A DNA stretch of 64,000 nucleotides from Vallitalea guaymasensis. Its GTDB lineage: Bacteria; Bacillota; Clostridia; Lachnospirales; Vallitaleaceae. The stretch is taken from the NCBI RefSeq assembly GCF_018141425.1, contig NZ_CP058561.1, positions 5,084,001-5,148,000 on the forward strand. The letters run 5' to 3'. Below the pieces are notes generated by a model. That model saw only the letters and a program-made list of their open reading frames with translations. It was not told where the DNA came from and did not search any database. Below, piece after piece: positions 44,606 through 53,673 of the stretch (its first letter is position 1; each line of letters starts with the position of its first letter). Made by a program: the position numbers and the translations under genes.

Positions 44606-45688
44606 ATGGGCATAATGAAGAAAAAAATACTCGTTATTGATGACTCTGCATTCATGAGAAGAGTTATATCTGATATAATTAAAAGTGATTCTAGGTGTGA
44701 GGTAATAGGAACTGCAAAAAATGGAAAAGAAGGGATTGCAAAGATAAAGGAGTTAAATCCAGATGTTGTAACCCTTGATATTGAAATGCCGATTATGAAT
44801 GGTTTACAGATGCTAGAACAACTAAAAGTTCTTAACCTTAATGTTCCAGTAATTGTAATGAGTACTTTAGCTATTGAAGGAAGACAGGAGACTATTAAAG
44901 CACTTGAACTTGGAGCAATTGATTTTGTTACTAAACCTCAAAACATATTCAAAGTCAATACAGAGGAAATGAAAAATAGGTTAATTGAAAAATTATTAAT
45001 GGCAGTTAATATTAATAATTCAGGAATGGCTCAATTAAAACCTATTGAATCAATTGAAAAAAGGTCAAAACCATTCAATCAAACCAGGAAAAAAGGCTGT
45101 TTATGTAAAAATAAAATAGTTGCTATTGGTTGTTCAACTGGTGGACCTAGGGCACTTCAGTATGTCTTGCCATATTTACCTAGTAATTTAGATGCAGGGA
45201 TTATTATTGTACAACATATGCCAGCAGGATTTACAAAGTCTCTAGCTGATAGACTTAATCAATTGAGTGATATACACATAAAAGAGGCTGAAGATGGTGA
45301 TGTGATTGAAAATGGTACAGCTTATATTGCACCAGGTAATTACCATATGAAGGTAATCCAAGATAGCAATTGCAAGATGATTATAAGATTATCAAAAGAT
45401 GAACCTCTTAGAGGACATAGGCCAGCTGTAGATGTAATGATGAATTCTTTGGTTGACGTTAATATCAAAGATCTTACAGGTGTAATCATGACAGGTATGG
45501 GAAGTGATGGAACTGAAGGTCTTGATAATCTTAAAAAAAGCCATAAGATTCATATAATCGCTCAAAATGAAGAAACATGTGTTGTATATGGAATGCCCAA
45601 AGCGGTTGTTGCTAAGGGTATTGCTGATGAAATAGTACCATTAGAATCAATATCAGACTCAATACTTAAGAAAGTGGGGGTGCTTTAA
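44606..45688 (+). CDS. cheB: CheB, chemotaxis protein-glutamate methylesterase
   Basis: 360 residues. N-terminal receiver domain with phospho-acceptor D58 in VTLDIEMPIMNG. A linker of about 45 residues leads to the methylesterase domain with its catalytic serine in AIGCSTGGPRA, histidine in VQHMPAGFT and aspartate in TGMGSDGTEG. It removes methyl groups from chemoreceptors when phosphorylated by CheA. The ATG at 44606 is preceded by AAAGGA; an open frame continues upstream into the PilZ gene but is not needed. cheR is not in the window. Confidence 0.94.
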   Translation: MGIMKKKILVIDDSAFMRRVISDIIKSDSRCEVIGTAKNGKEGIAKIKELNPDVVTLDIEMPIMNGLQMLEQLKVLNLNVPVIVMSTLAIEGRQETIKALELGAIDFVTKPQNIFKVNTEEMKNRLIEKLLMAVNINNSGMAQLKPIESIEKRSKPFNQTRKKGCLCKNKIVAIGCSTGGPRALQYVLPYLPSNLDAGIIIVQHMPAGFTKSLADRLNQLSDIHIKEAEDGDVIENGTAYIAPGNYHMKVIQDSNCKMIIRLSKDEPLRGHRPAVDVMMNSLVDVNIKDLTGVIMTGMGSDGTEGLDNLKKSHKIHIIAQNEETCVVYGMPKAVVAKGIADEIVPLESISDSILKKVGVL

Positions 45689-45689
45689 T

Positions 45690-47747
45690 TTGGATATAAG
45701 CCAATATCTAGAAATATTTATCGAAGAATCAAAGGAACATTTACAAAGTTTAAATGAATCGTTATTGGAACTGGAAAAGAACACGGATAACGTAGAATTA
45801 ATTAATGAAGTTTTTAGAGTTGCTCATACTTTGAAAGGTATGGCCGCTACAATGGGATATAAACGGATGCAGAAATTAACACATGATATGGAAAATGTGT
45901 TATCTGAAATTAGGAATGGAAGTATAAAAGTAGAAGCTAATCTACTAGATGTACTATTTCAATGTCTAGATGCATTAGAACAATATGTTGATTTAATTGT
46001 TGAATCTGGTTCAGAAGGAGACAATGATAATCAAAATATTATTGATAAGCTTAATATGATCTTGAATAATGAGGTTCAAGAGACTGATACTGCTAATAAT
46101 ACGGAGAGTACTAATGATACATCTGCAAAAGAAGAGACATTATCAGATTCAGAAAAAAGAAAACATCTAAATATCAATTTTACTGATTTTGAAAAAAATG
46201 CAATCAGTAAAGCGTATGAAGAAGATTTTAAGGTTTATGGAATAACCATTTATATAAGTGAAAGTTGTGTATTAAAATCAGCTAGAGCTTTTATTGTATT
46301 TAGAACCCTTGAAAAATTAGGACAAGTTATAAAGTCCTATCCTGCAGTTCAAGACATTGAAGATGAAAAATTTGATACTAATTTCTCTACCTTCATAGTA
46401 ACTAAAGAGGATTCTTCTAATATTATAAAAGAATTAAGTTCCATCGCTGAAGTTACAGAAGTGTTAACAGATGAAATTAATATCCCTAGTGAACAAAAAC
46501 AAGAGGTTGTAGAACAACAGACTAATGTAGCAGGTAATGATAAAAAAGCTAATAAAGAGAAGAATAATACTTCTAATAAAACCAATTTATCTAAACCAAA
46601 GACAAATAGAACTGTAAGAGTAGATATAGAAAGACTAGATACTCTTATGAATTTGGTAAGTGAGCTTATTATTATAAAAAATGGCTTAGAAACTATAGAA
46701 TTAAAAAATACCAGCCAGAATTTTAATGAACAAATAGAATATCTTGAAAGGATTACGACTAATCTACATGATGCTGTAATGAAAGTCAGAATGGTTCCAA
46801 TAGAACGTGTATTTAATCGTTTCCCAAGATTGATTCGTGACTTATCCAGAAAACTTAATAAAAAGATTGAATTACATATGTCTGGTGAAGAAACTGAACT
46901 AGATAGAACAGTTATAGATGAGATAGGTGATCCTTTAGTTCATTTATTAAGAAATGCAGGAGATCATGGATTAGAGACTCCAGATGTAAGGGTGAAAGCT
47001 GGCAAAGATCCAGTAGGTAATATTGACCTTAGGGCTTATCAAGATGGAAATAATGTAATTATTGAAGTTAACGATGATGGTAATGGTATTGATGTAAGTA
47101 AGATCAAGAATAAAGCTATAAGTAATGGTGTTCTATCAGCAGAACAAGCTGATAGTATGAGCGACCAAGAGATAATTGAATTATTATTCAGACCTAGTTT
47201 CAGTACTGCAGAAAAAATATCAGATGTATCTGGCAGGGGTGTAGGTCTAGACGTAGTCAAGACTAAAATAGAGGCTCTTGGTGGTGATATTGAAGTTAAG
47301 ACTGAACTTGGCAAGGGTAGTAAGTTTATTATTAGACTTCCTCTTACACTTGCTATTATACAAGCTCTAATGGTTAATCTTGGTGAAGAAAAATATGCAA
47401 TACCTCTAAACACTATTCAAAATATAGAAGATGTATTAATTTCTGATATCAAATACATTCAAAACCAAGAGGTCATTAATCTTAGAGGTCATGTAATACC
47501 AATTATAAGGCTACATGATAAATTAGATATTCCAAGTGTTGATGCAGAAAAAGATTCTTTAACAGTAGTTATTGTAAATAAAGGAGAAAAACAAGCAGGA
47601 ATAGTAGTTGATTCTCTAATTGGACAACAAGAGATAGTAATTAAAACACTAGGTAAATATTTAACTAATATCAAATTGATTGCAGGAGCTACTATACTTG
47701 GTGATGGTGAGGTTGCATTAATTTTGGATGTCAATTCATTAGTATAA
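45690..47747 (+). CDS. cheA: CheA, chemotaxis histidine kinase
   Basis: 685 residues. P1 Hpt domain with the phosphorylated H46 in VAHTLKGMAATMG, a P2 domain (about 155-265) for CheY/CheB, and an Asn/Lys-rich linker. The P3 dimer helix bundle follows at about 307, then the P4 kinase with LVHLLRNAGDHGLE, ending GRGVGLDVVKTK, and the P5 CheW-like domain at about 555-685. The TTG start has GGGGGTG upstream. One base separates it from cheB. Confidence 0.97.
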   Translation: MDISQYLEIFIEESKEHLQSLNESLLELEKNTDNVELINEVFRVAHTLKGMAATMGYKRMQKLTHDMENVLSEIRNGSIKVEANLLDVLFQCLDALEQYVDLIVESGSEGDNDNQNIIDKLNMILNNEVQETDTANNTESTNDTSAKEETLSDSEKRKHLNINFTDFEKNAISKAYEEDFKVYGITIYISESCVLKSARAFIVFRTLEKLGQVIKSYPAVQDIEDEKFDTNFSTFIVTKEDSSNIIKELSSIAEVTEVLTDEINIPSEQKQEVVEQQTNVAGNDKKANKEKNNTSNKTNLSKPKTNRTVRVDIERLDTLMNLVSELIIIKNGLETIELKNTSQNFNEQIEYLERITTNLHDAVMKVRMVPIERVFNRFPRLIRDLSRKLNKKIELHMSGEETELDRTVIDEIGDPLVHLLRNAGDHGLETPDVRVKAGKDPVGNIDLRAYQDGNNVIIEVNDDGNGIDVSKIKNKAISNGVLSAEQADSMSDQEIIELLFRPSFSTAEKISDVSGRGVGLDVVKTKIEALGGDIEVKTELGKGSKFIIRLPLTLAIIQALMVNLGEEKYAIPLNTIQNIEDVLISDIKYIQNQEVINLRGHVIPIIRLHDKLDIPSVDAEKDSLTVVIVNKGEKQAGIVVDSLIGQQEIVIKTLGKYLTNIKLIAGATILGDGEVALILDVNSLV

Positions 47748-47761
47748 TAGGAGGGCCTAAA

Positions 47762-48208
47762 ATGGAAGAAAATAAAAATCAAGAGTTAATACAATTTATA
47801 GTTGCAAAAATTGGTCATGAACAATACGGAGTTAATATACAATTTGTACATAATATTGAAAGAATGTTGAAAGTTACTAGAGTTCCAAAAGCACCATACT
47901 ATATAAAAGGTGTTATTAATCTAAGAGGAGATATTATTCCTGTAATGAGTTTAAGGTTGAAATTTGGGCTAGAACCAGATGAGTATACCAATAACACAAG
48001 AATCATTATAGTAAAATTAGATGGTAATCCAATGGGACTTATTGTTGATGAAGTAAAAGAAGTCATAAACTTGACTGAAGAAGATATTGAAAAAATATCA
48101 AAAGATTCCAATGACGAGAAATCAAATTATGTTCAAGGTGTTGGTAAGATAGGAAAAGAATTAGTAACACTACTTAATATTGATGGCTTAATAAATACTA
48201 ATGATTAA
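47762..48208 (+). CDS. cheW: CheW, chemotaxis coupling protein
   Basis: 148-residue CheW fold linking CheA to receptors. Motifs include FIVAKIGHEQYGVNIQFVHNI, GVINLRGDIIPVMSLRLKFG and GLIVDEVKEVINL. TAGGAGGG precedes the ATG, 14 bases after cheA. Confidence 0.95.
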   Translation: MEENKNQELIQFIVAKIGHEQYGVNIQFVHNIERMLKVTRVPKAPYYIKGVINLRGDIIPVMSLRLKFGLEPDEYTNNTRIIIVKLDGNPMGLIVDEVKEVINLTEEDIEKISKDSNDEKSNYVQGVGKIGKELVTLLNIDGLINTND

Positions 48209-48281
48209 ACGACTAAACTGACTAGATATAATAGACAAAAATGAATGTTTCATGTCTTATGTGAAGGGATTGGATATTTTA

Positions 48282-48905
48282 ATGGATAATATTAATATTG
48301 ATACTTTAGATAATATACAGCTGGATGTTTTAAGAGAAATTGGTAATATTGGGGCAGGTAATGCTACAACTGCCCTCTCTCAAATGATTAACAAAAAAAT
48401 TGATATGGGAGTACCTAAGGTTAATATATCTGAATTCAAGGAACTATCAGAGGTATTAGGCGGTGCTGAAAATCAAGTTGTTGGAATACTTCTTAATGTT
48501 GAAGGTGAAATCAATGGAATGATGATGTTTGTACTTGAGAAAGTATCGGCACATAATTTAGTTAATATTCTTATGGGAAAAGAACTAAATACTTTTGAAG
48601 ATTTTACTGAAATAGATTTATCCGCTTTGAAAGAAATAGGAAATATTATAACTGGTGCATACTTAAATTCATTATCATCATTAACTAATTTGAAAATCAT
48701 ATCATCTATACCATATATGGCTATTGACATGGCTGGAGCAATACTGAGCGTACCTGCTATTGAATTCGGTAAAATTGGGGACAAAGCATTATTAATACAA
48801 ACAGAATTTGGCGAAGGTGAGGATAAAGTATTCGGTAACTTTATATTGATTCCTGATGTTAAATCCTATGGGACAATATTAAAATCTCTAGGGATAACAG
48901 AATAA
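48282..48905 (+). CDS. cheC: CheC, CheY-P phosphatase and CheD partner
   Basis: 207 residues. Both phosphatase motifs are intact: D-x3-E-x2-N around LDVLREIGNIGAGNA and S-x3-E-x2-N around LSALKEIGNIITGAY. CheC dephosphorylates CheY-P and binds CheD, whose gene follows. I place the start at the ATG at 48282, which gives the family-typical N-terminus; an in-frame ATG at 48252 would add ten residues. The 73 bases before it hold nothing else. Confidence 0.93.
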   Translation: MDNINIDTLDNIQLDVLREIGNIGAGNATTALSQMINKKIDMGVPKVNISEFKELSEVLGGAENQVVGILLNVEGEINGMMMFVLEKVSAHNLVNILMGKELNTFEDFTEIDLSALKEIGNIITGAYLNSLSSLTNLKIISSIPYMAIDMAGAILSVPAIEFGKIGDKALLIQTEFGEGEDKVFGNFILIPDVKSYGTILKSLGITE

Positions 48906-48908
48906 TAT

Positions 48909-49394
48909 ATGGATGAGAAAATAAAGGTTGGGATGGCAGACCTTAATGTCTGTGCTTCCCCAGGTATACTGACAACGCTTGGACTAGGTTCATGTGTAGG
49001 TATTGTGCTATATGATCCAATCAAGAAGGTTGGAGGACTTGCACATATTATGCTACCCGATAGTACTCAGATAAAAAACAATAGCAATTTGGCTAAATTT
49101 GCGGACACTGGTATAAAAAAATTAATTGATGATATGACTAGATTAGGTGCCAACAAGAATCGACTTGTAGCAAAGTTGGCAGGAGGAGCACAGATGTTCT
49201 CATTTAAGAGCAGCAATGATTTGATGAGAATAGGTGAAAGAAATGTTGAGGCGTCAGTTAAGATGTTGAAAACGTTAGGAATCAAGGTCCTTTCACAGGA
49301 TACAGGTGAAAACTATGGTAGAACAATAGAATTTTATACAGAAAACGGAGATTTATTAATTAAAACAATTGGTAAAGACATAAAAATCATATAA
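48909..49394 (+). CDS. cheD: CheD, chemoreceptor glutamine deamidase
   Basis: 161 residues. The catalytic cysteine lies in TLGLGSCVGIVLYDP and the catalytic histidine in GLAHIMLPDS, the CheD signature pair. CheD deamidates receptor glutamines and is regulated by CheC, encoded immediately upstream (3 bases). Confidence 0.95.
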   Translation: MDEKIKVGMADLNVCASPGILTTLGLGSCVGIVLYDPIKKVGGLAHIMLPDSTQIKNNSNLAKFADTGIKKLIDDMTRLGANKNRLVAKLAGGAQMFSFKSSNDLMRIGERNVEASVKMLKTLGIKVLSQDTGENYGRTIEFYTENGDLLIKTIGKDIKII

Positions 49395-49408
49395 GGATGG
49401 TAAGCAAC

Positions 49409-49717
49409 ATGGTTAGAAATTTACGTATCATAATAATGCTTATAGCAGGTATTATTGTTTGTATACTAGGTTTAATGAATAGATATGATATCAAAACACT
49501 AACTATTACAATGATTATCGTTTTAGCTATATTTTTCATCTTAGGTTCTATCATACAAAAAATAATCAATAGGTTATATGCACAGGTAGATAAGAGAGAG
49601 AAAGAAAAGAAGCTTAACGAACTAAATAAAAAATTAGAAGAAATCGATAATAAAGATGACGATAATGAAGAAATAGAAGATGATAATGAACCCGTAGAAG
49701 ATGATAAAATAGACTAA
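49409..49717 (+). CDS. Small two-span membrane protein of unknown function
   Basis: About 102 residues. Two predicted membrane helices (about 5-23 and 29-51) are followed by a Lys/Glu-rich coiled-coil stretch (about 58-80) and a strongly acidic tail of Asp and Glu (about 80-102). I recognise no domain. It lies between cheD and sigD, 14 bases after cheD and 20 before sigD, so it is surely co-transcribed with motility genes. In Bacillus these two genes are adjacent with no equivalent. The ATG at 49409 is favoured over 49397 by its distance from AAGGAT. Confidence 0.7.
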   Translation: MVRNLRIIIMLIAGIIVCILGLMNRYDIKTLTITMIIVLAIFFILGSIIQKIINRLYAQVDKREKEKKLNELNKKLEEIDNKDDDNEEIEDDNEPVEDDKID

Positions 49718-49737
49718 AAACTTTAACGGAGGCTAAA

Positions 49738-50505
49738 ATGGATGAGAAGAGTAGGGTAATATTATGGCAAAAGTATTCAAAAGAAAAATCATTTGATATA
49801 AAAGAAAAGTTAATCATAGAATATGCACAATTGGTTAAGGTTGTGGCTGGTAGGCTAAATATGTATCTTGGTAATAATGTTGAATACGAAGATCTTGTAG
49901 GTTATGGTGTTTTTGGTCTAATTGATGCAATAGACAAATTTAATTTTGAAAAGGGAGTCAAGTTCGAGACTTATGCCTCACTTAGAATTAGAGGTGCTAT
50001 ATTAGACAACATAAGACGTATGGACTGGATTCCAAGATCACTTAGGAAAAAACAAAAATTAATAGACAATGCTAACTCCAAATTGGAAAATGATCTAGGG
50101 CGATTAGCTACTGATGAAGAAATAGCTTGTGAGCTTGATATAACTCTAAAAGAATATAAAAAGTGGTTGAATCAAACGAAGTTATTGACCTTAACATCAC
50201 TTGAAGAATATATTGAGCAAGGAAGCGAAATTAGAATTGAGCCTATGAACAAATCTAGATATACGCAGCCTGAAAGAGTTGTTGAGAAAAATGAACTTAA
50301 GGAAATTCTAGCTGAGGTTATTGATAATTTATTGGAAAATGAAAAGCGGGTTATAGTTTTATACTATTTTGAAGAACTAACGTTAAAAGAAATAAGTCAG
50401 ATTTTAGGGGTATCTGAGTCAAGGGTATCTCAGATACATACTAAGGCACTAAAAAAATTAAAAATAAAGTTGGGTAATAACATGGAACTTTTAGCAGGTT
50501 TCTAG
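49738..50505 (+). CDS. sigD: Sigma-D/FliA/WhiG-family flagellar sigma factor
   Basis: 255-residue sigma-28 class factor. Region 2 includes YEDLVGYGVFGLIDAIDKF and FETYASLRIRGAILDNIRRMDWIPRSLR, the motility-sigma signature. Region 4 contains EELTLKEISQILGVSESRVSQIHTKAL. It would transcribe late flagellar genes (flagellin, caps, receptors), none of which are in the window. GGAGGCTAAA precedes the ATG. An anti-sigma FlgM gene is not seen here. Confidence 0.96.
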   Translation: MDEKSRVILWQKYSKEKSFDIKEKLIIEYAQLVKVVAGRLNMYLGNNVEYEDLVGYGVFGLIDAIDKFNFEKGVKFETYASLRIRGAILDNIRRMDWIPRSLRKKQKLIDNANSKLENDLGRLATDEEIACELDITLKEYKKWLNQTKLLTLTSLEEYIEQGSEIRIEPMNKSRYTQPERVVEKNELKEILAEVIDNLLENEKRVIVLYYFEELTLKEISQILGVSESRVSQIHTKALKKLKIKLGNNMELLAGF

Positions 50506-50524
50506 TTTCTGGGGGAGTGATAAT

Positions 50525-52129
50525 ATGGATACCAATATTTATGATGGATATTTTAATTTATTAAACAAAGAAGATGGTTTGTATATTAAGTTGTTTCCAA
50601 GTAAGGATAATGGAAAGAACATAGAACTAGACGACATAGTTACAACTTTGGAGAACAAGAATATAATTAACTTCGATAAAGATCTATTAATGAAAGAATT
50701 AAATTCTTTAGAAGAAACAAAAGAATTCAAAATATCCGATTCTATCATAGATACAATTAATGAGACTATGGATATAAATGTTTCTATGGATAAATTAAGT
50801 GTTTATATTAGATTTTATCATCCTGTCGGAGAGGGGAAAACTCTATCAAGTGAAGATATAGCTAGGAAATTGAAAGAGAAAAACATTGTTTTTGGAATAG
50901 AGCATGAAAAAATCGAATTAATTGCTAATAACAAGAAATACAATCAAGATATATTAATAGCAAAAGGATTAAAGCCTATAGAAGGAAAAGATGGCAGAAT
51001 AGAATATCTATTTGATACAGAGAAAAAATTAAAACCTCATATGAATAATGATGGTACTGTAGATTACCATAAGCTTAATCTCATAACTAATGTTGTTAGT
51101 GGAGATGAATTGGCAAGGTTAATACCAGAAGAAGAGGGGATAATTGGTAAAAATGTATACGGAGATGAAATACAACCACCAAAAGTAAAAGCTAAAAAAT
51201 TATATTTTGGTAAGAATACAAAAGTAAGAGAGAATACATTATATGCCATAAAAGATGGACAAGTTAAACTTGATGATGGAAAAGTATTAGTTCTAGATTA
51301 TCTTGAGATTCCTGGTAATGTTGATAATTCTACTGGAGACATTGAATTTTTTGGTACTATTCTTGTACGTGGTAATGTGCTTACTGGATATACTGTTAAA
51401 GCCAAAGGTGATGTTGAAGTTAGCGGCGTAGTTGAAGGTGCACATATTGTTGCTGATGGTAATATTGTTCTCCATAGAGGAATACAAGGAATGGATAGAG
51501 GGATTATTGAAGCAAAAGGTAACGTTATGGCTAAATATATTGAAAATAGCAAAGTAACAGCAGGTGGATGCATACACTCTGATGCTATTCTACACAGTGA
51601 GGTTTCTTGTAAAGGTAATATTTTAGTAGATGGTAAAAAAGGATTGATATCAGGCGGAACAGTAAGATCAGGTGTAGAAGTCAGTGCTAAAGTGATTGGG
51701 TCTCATATGGGAACAGTAACTACCATAGATGTAGGTGTTGACCCGACATATATTGATGAATTTAACGAGTTACAAAAAGATATTAAGCAATTAACAAAAG
51801 AAGAACTTAAATTGACTCAGATAATAAATCTGTTGAATAAGAAAAAAAGGATTAGCGGAAATCTTGATGAAGAAAAAAAAGAGATGTTAAGATCAGCTAC
51901 TAGAAGTAAAATATTTGTAAGTAACAAATTAGCTACCAGCAGGAAAAGATACGGTGAGATGGTTGACAATATTGATAATAAGAATATAGGTAAAGTTAAA
52001 GTAATAGGTAATATTTATCCTGGTGTCAGGGTATCTATTGGTAATGTGAAATATTATGTAAGAAAAGATATTAAATATTGTGTTATGTATCAAGATGGTG
52101 CCGATATAAAAGTTGCAAGTTATAATTAA
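50525..52129 (+). CDS. FapA/DUF342-family protein
   Basis: 534 residues. The N-terminal part (about 1-165) is mixed alpha/beta. The central FapA domain follows, a right-handed beta-helix rich in Gly and Val turns (for example GNVLTGYTVKAKGDVEVSGVV and DGNIVLHRGIQGMDRG) at about 255-405. A C-terminal coiled coil (about 415-480) and a short beta tail end it. Members act near polar flagella or in cell-surface signalling in other bacteria, but the function is not settled. GGGGGAGTGATAAT precedes the ATG. It opens the four-gene cassette after sigD. Confidence 0.85.
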   Translation: MDTNIYDGYFNLLNKEDGLYIKLFPSKDNGKNIELDDIVTTLENKNIINFDKDLLMKELNSLEETKEFKISDSIIDTINETMDINVSMDKLSVYIRFYHPVGEGKTLSSEDIARKLKEKNIVFGIEHEKIELIANNKKYNQDILIAKGLKPIEGKDGRIEYLFDTEKKLKPHMNNDGTVDYHKLNLITNVVSGDELARLIPEEEGIIGKNVYGDEIQPPKVKAKKLYFGKNTKVRENTLYAIKDGQVKLDDGKVLVLDYLEIPGNVDNSTGDIEFFGTILVRGNVLTGYTVKAKGDVEVSGVVEGAHIVADGNIVLHRGIQGMDRGIIEAKGNVMAKYIENSKVTAGGCIHSDAILHSEVSCKGNILVDGKKGLISGGTVRSGVEVSAKVIGSHMGTVTTIDVGVDPTYIDEFNELQKDIKQLTKEELKLTQIINLLNKKKRISGNLDEEKKEMLRSATRSKIFVSNKLATSRKRYGEMVDNIDNKNIGKVKVIGNIYPGVRVSIGNVKYYVRKDIKYCVMYQDGADIKVASYN

Positions 52130-52158
52130 ATAAGAAAGATATAAGAGGAGGTAATACT

Positions 52159-52476
52159 ATGTCAATAAGACCTCTAGATATGCAAGTCATGTTACCTAAG
52201 ACTCAAGAGATTGCAAATATTAAACATCTTGACCAGCAGAAAGCTAATATAAATCAACACAATATAGCTCATTCCATGGAGAGTAAAGTTGAGAATGAGA
52301 CTAAAAATGTTGTCAAATCCAATGAAAATGAAAAGGCATACTCTAGACCAGATGCCAAGAAAAAAGGTAATAACAAGTACCAAAATAATAAGAAGAAAAA
52401 AGATAATAAAAAAGAAGGCTCTGATAAAGGCAAGAAAAATCATGTTGGAAGAACAAAAATAGATATTAGGATATAA
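52159..52476 (+). CDS. Very basic small protein of unknown function
   Basis: 105 residues. The N-terminus SIRPLDMQVMLPKTQEIANI is hydrophobic-amphipathic and looks conserved in style. The C-terminal 45 residues are dominated by Lys and Asn with few hydrophobic residues, so it is probably disordered and may bind nucleic acid or an acidic surface. AAGAGGAGGTAA precedes the ATG, a strong site that supports it as a real gene. It lies between the FapA gene and the DUF6115 gene and is presumably transcribed with the motility operon. Confidence 0.65.
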   Translation: MSIRPLDMQVMLPKTQEIANIKHLDQQKANINQHNIAHSMESKVENETKNVVKSNENEKAYSRPDAKKKGNNKYQNNKKKKDNKKEGSDKGKKNHVGRTKIDIRI

Positions 52477-52522
52477 TCATTAAATGAAGCGTAATATAAA
52501 AAATAATAAGAGGTAAACCTAC

Positions 52523-53068
52523 ATGGATAACATAAACATACTTGTGATAATTTCTATAATGATAGGAATCATATTTATAATATTGAGTTTTGTATTCAAA
52601 GATAAAGCGGAGAAAAATGAAACTGATGATAAAGTTGAAGACCTTGTATCAACTGACGAAGAAGCAGAAAAAATAGACTTTGATAAAGATCAGGTGATGG
52701 AAGAGATAAGTAATAAAATCCTAGAGCTGAATGATTATTCTAGCTTTATTAAGCAAGAATTGAATGATAAACATAAGGAATTACTGTTTTTATATCAATT
52801 GATAAATGAAAAAGAAAAAAACATGAAAAAACTATCAAATATCAATAATATAAAAAAAGAAGAGAAACACCAGCAGGTTATTGTAGATACTCCAAAACAA
52901 TTAGATTCAAAAAACATATCAAAGGATATAAGAGATAAAAATGATGAAATACATAATCTACATAGAAATGGATATTCTGTAACAGATATAGCAAAAGTTA
53001 TGGGACTAGGTAGAGGAGAAGTGAAATTAATATTAGAATTGGGTGTAACAAAAGAAAACAAAAATTAA
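52523..53068 (+). CDS. DUF6115-like membrane protein, SwrB-position homologue
   Basis: 181 residues. One N-terminal membrane helix (about 4-22), an acidic cytoplasmic stretch, a coiled coil (about 60-110) and a C-terminal helix-turn-helix-like segment HRNGYSVTDIAKVMGLGRGEVKLILELG. This architecture and the location between sigD and rpsB match SwrB of Bacillus, which promotes assembly of the flagellar export apparatus. Homology is an inference from layout and the C-terminal motif. AAGAGGTAAACCTAC precedes the ATG. Confidence 0.65.
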   Translation: MDNINILVIISIMIGIIFIILSFVFKDKAEKNETDDKVEDLVSTDEEAEKIDFDKDQVMEEISNKILELNDYSSFIKQELNDKHKELLFLYQLINEKEKNMKKLSNINNIKKEEKHQQVIVDTPKQLDSKNISKDIRDKNDEIHNLHRNGYSVTDIAKVMGLGRGEVKLILELGVTKENKN

Positions 53069-53082
53069 CTTGAGGTGCTTAG

Positions 53083-53637
53083 ATGAATAAACATAAATAT
53101 TTTTTTAGAGGTGTGGGTATAACTTTAATAATAACTGCATCAATATTCTACTTTGTAGGATTAAACATCACTAAGAAAACAACAGAAGTCATAACTGAAG
53201 AGGAAATAATATTAAGAGCCAAAGAACTAGGCATGATAGATAAAGGACAGATGGATACTGAAAAAGAAAAATTGACAGATAAAGAAATAATTGATAGAGC
53301 AACTAAATTAGGCATGGTATTTGAAGAAACCGATAAAGCCTGCAATGAAGAAGATGTAGTAAATGAAGGAACTGAAGAAATTGAAGAAGAGGAACAAAAA
53401 GAAATTGAGAATGATGAAGAATCACAAGAGAGTGATACTGTTAAGATAAAAATAAAGTATGGAATGGGTTCAGATGAAGTAGCAGAATTATTGTTTGATA
53501 ATAAGGTTGTAGATGATGCCTTGGAGTTTGACAAATTTCTAATGCAAAACAAATTGGCTCATAGAATAAAGATAGGTACATATGATTTCAAAATAGACAG
53601 TACTTATGAAGAAGTAATGAAAATTTTTACAAATTAG
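53083..53637 (+). CDS. Membrane-anchored protein with MltG/YceG-like domain only
   Basis: 184 residues. One membrane helix (about 10-28), two copies of a short helical repeat (EEEIILRAKELGMID at 39-53 and TDKEIIDRATKLGMVF at 65-80), a long Glu-rich linker (about 85-120), and a C-terminal segment resembling the LysM-like N-terminal subdomain of MltG/YceG (IKYGMGSDEVAELLFDNKVV, then KIGTYDFKIDSTYEEVMKIF). The catalytic lytic-transglycosylase part of MltG is absent, so it probably senses or binds cell wall rather than cleaving it. It is the last gene of the motility operon. Confidence 0.65.
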   Translation: MNKHKYFFRGVGITLIITASIFYFVGLNITKKTTEVITEEEIILRAKELGMIDKGQMDTEKEKLTDKEIIDRATKLGMVFEETDKACNEEDVVNEGTEEIEEEEQKEIENDEESQESDTVKIKIKYGMGSDEVAELLFDNKVVDDALEFDKFLMQNKLAHRIKIGTYDFKIDSTYEEVMKIFTN

Positions 53638-53638
53638 C

Positions 53639-53667
53639 TTGATTAATTTTTTGTATTGTGATATACT
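53639..53667 (+). promoter_or_regulatory. Sigma-A promoter for rpsB
   Basis: TTGATT (53639-53644) and TATACT (53662-53667) with 17-base spacing begin just after the stop of the MltG-like gene. They would give rpsB a leader of about 100 bases. Confidence 0.65.
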
Positions 53668-53673
53668 AGCAAT

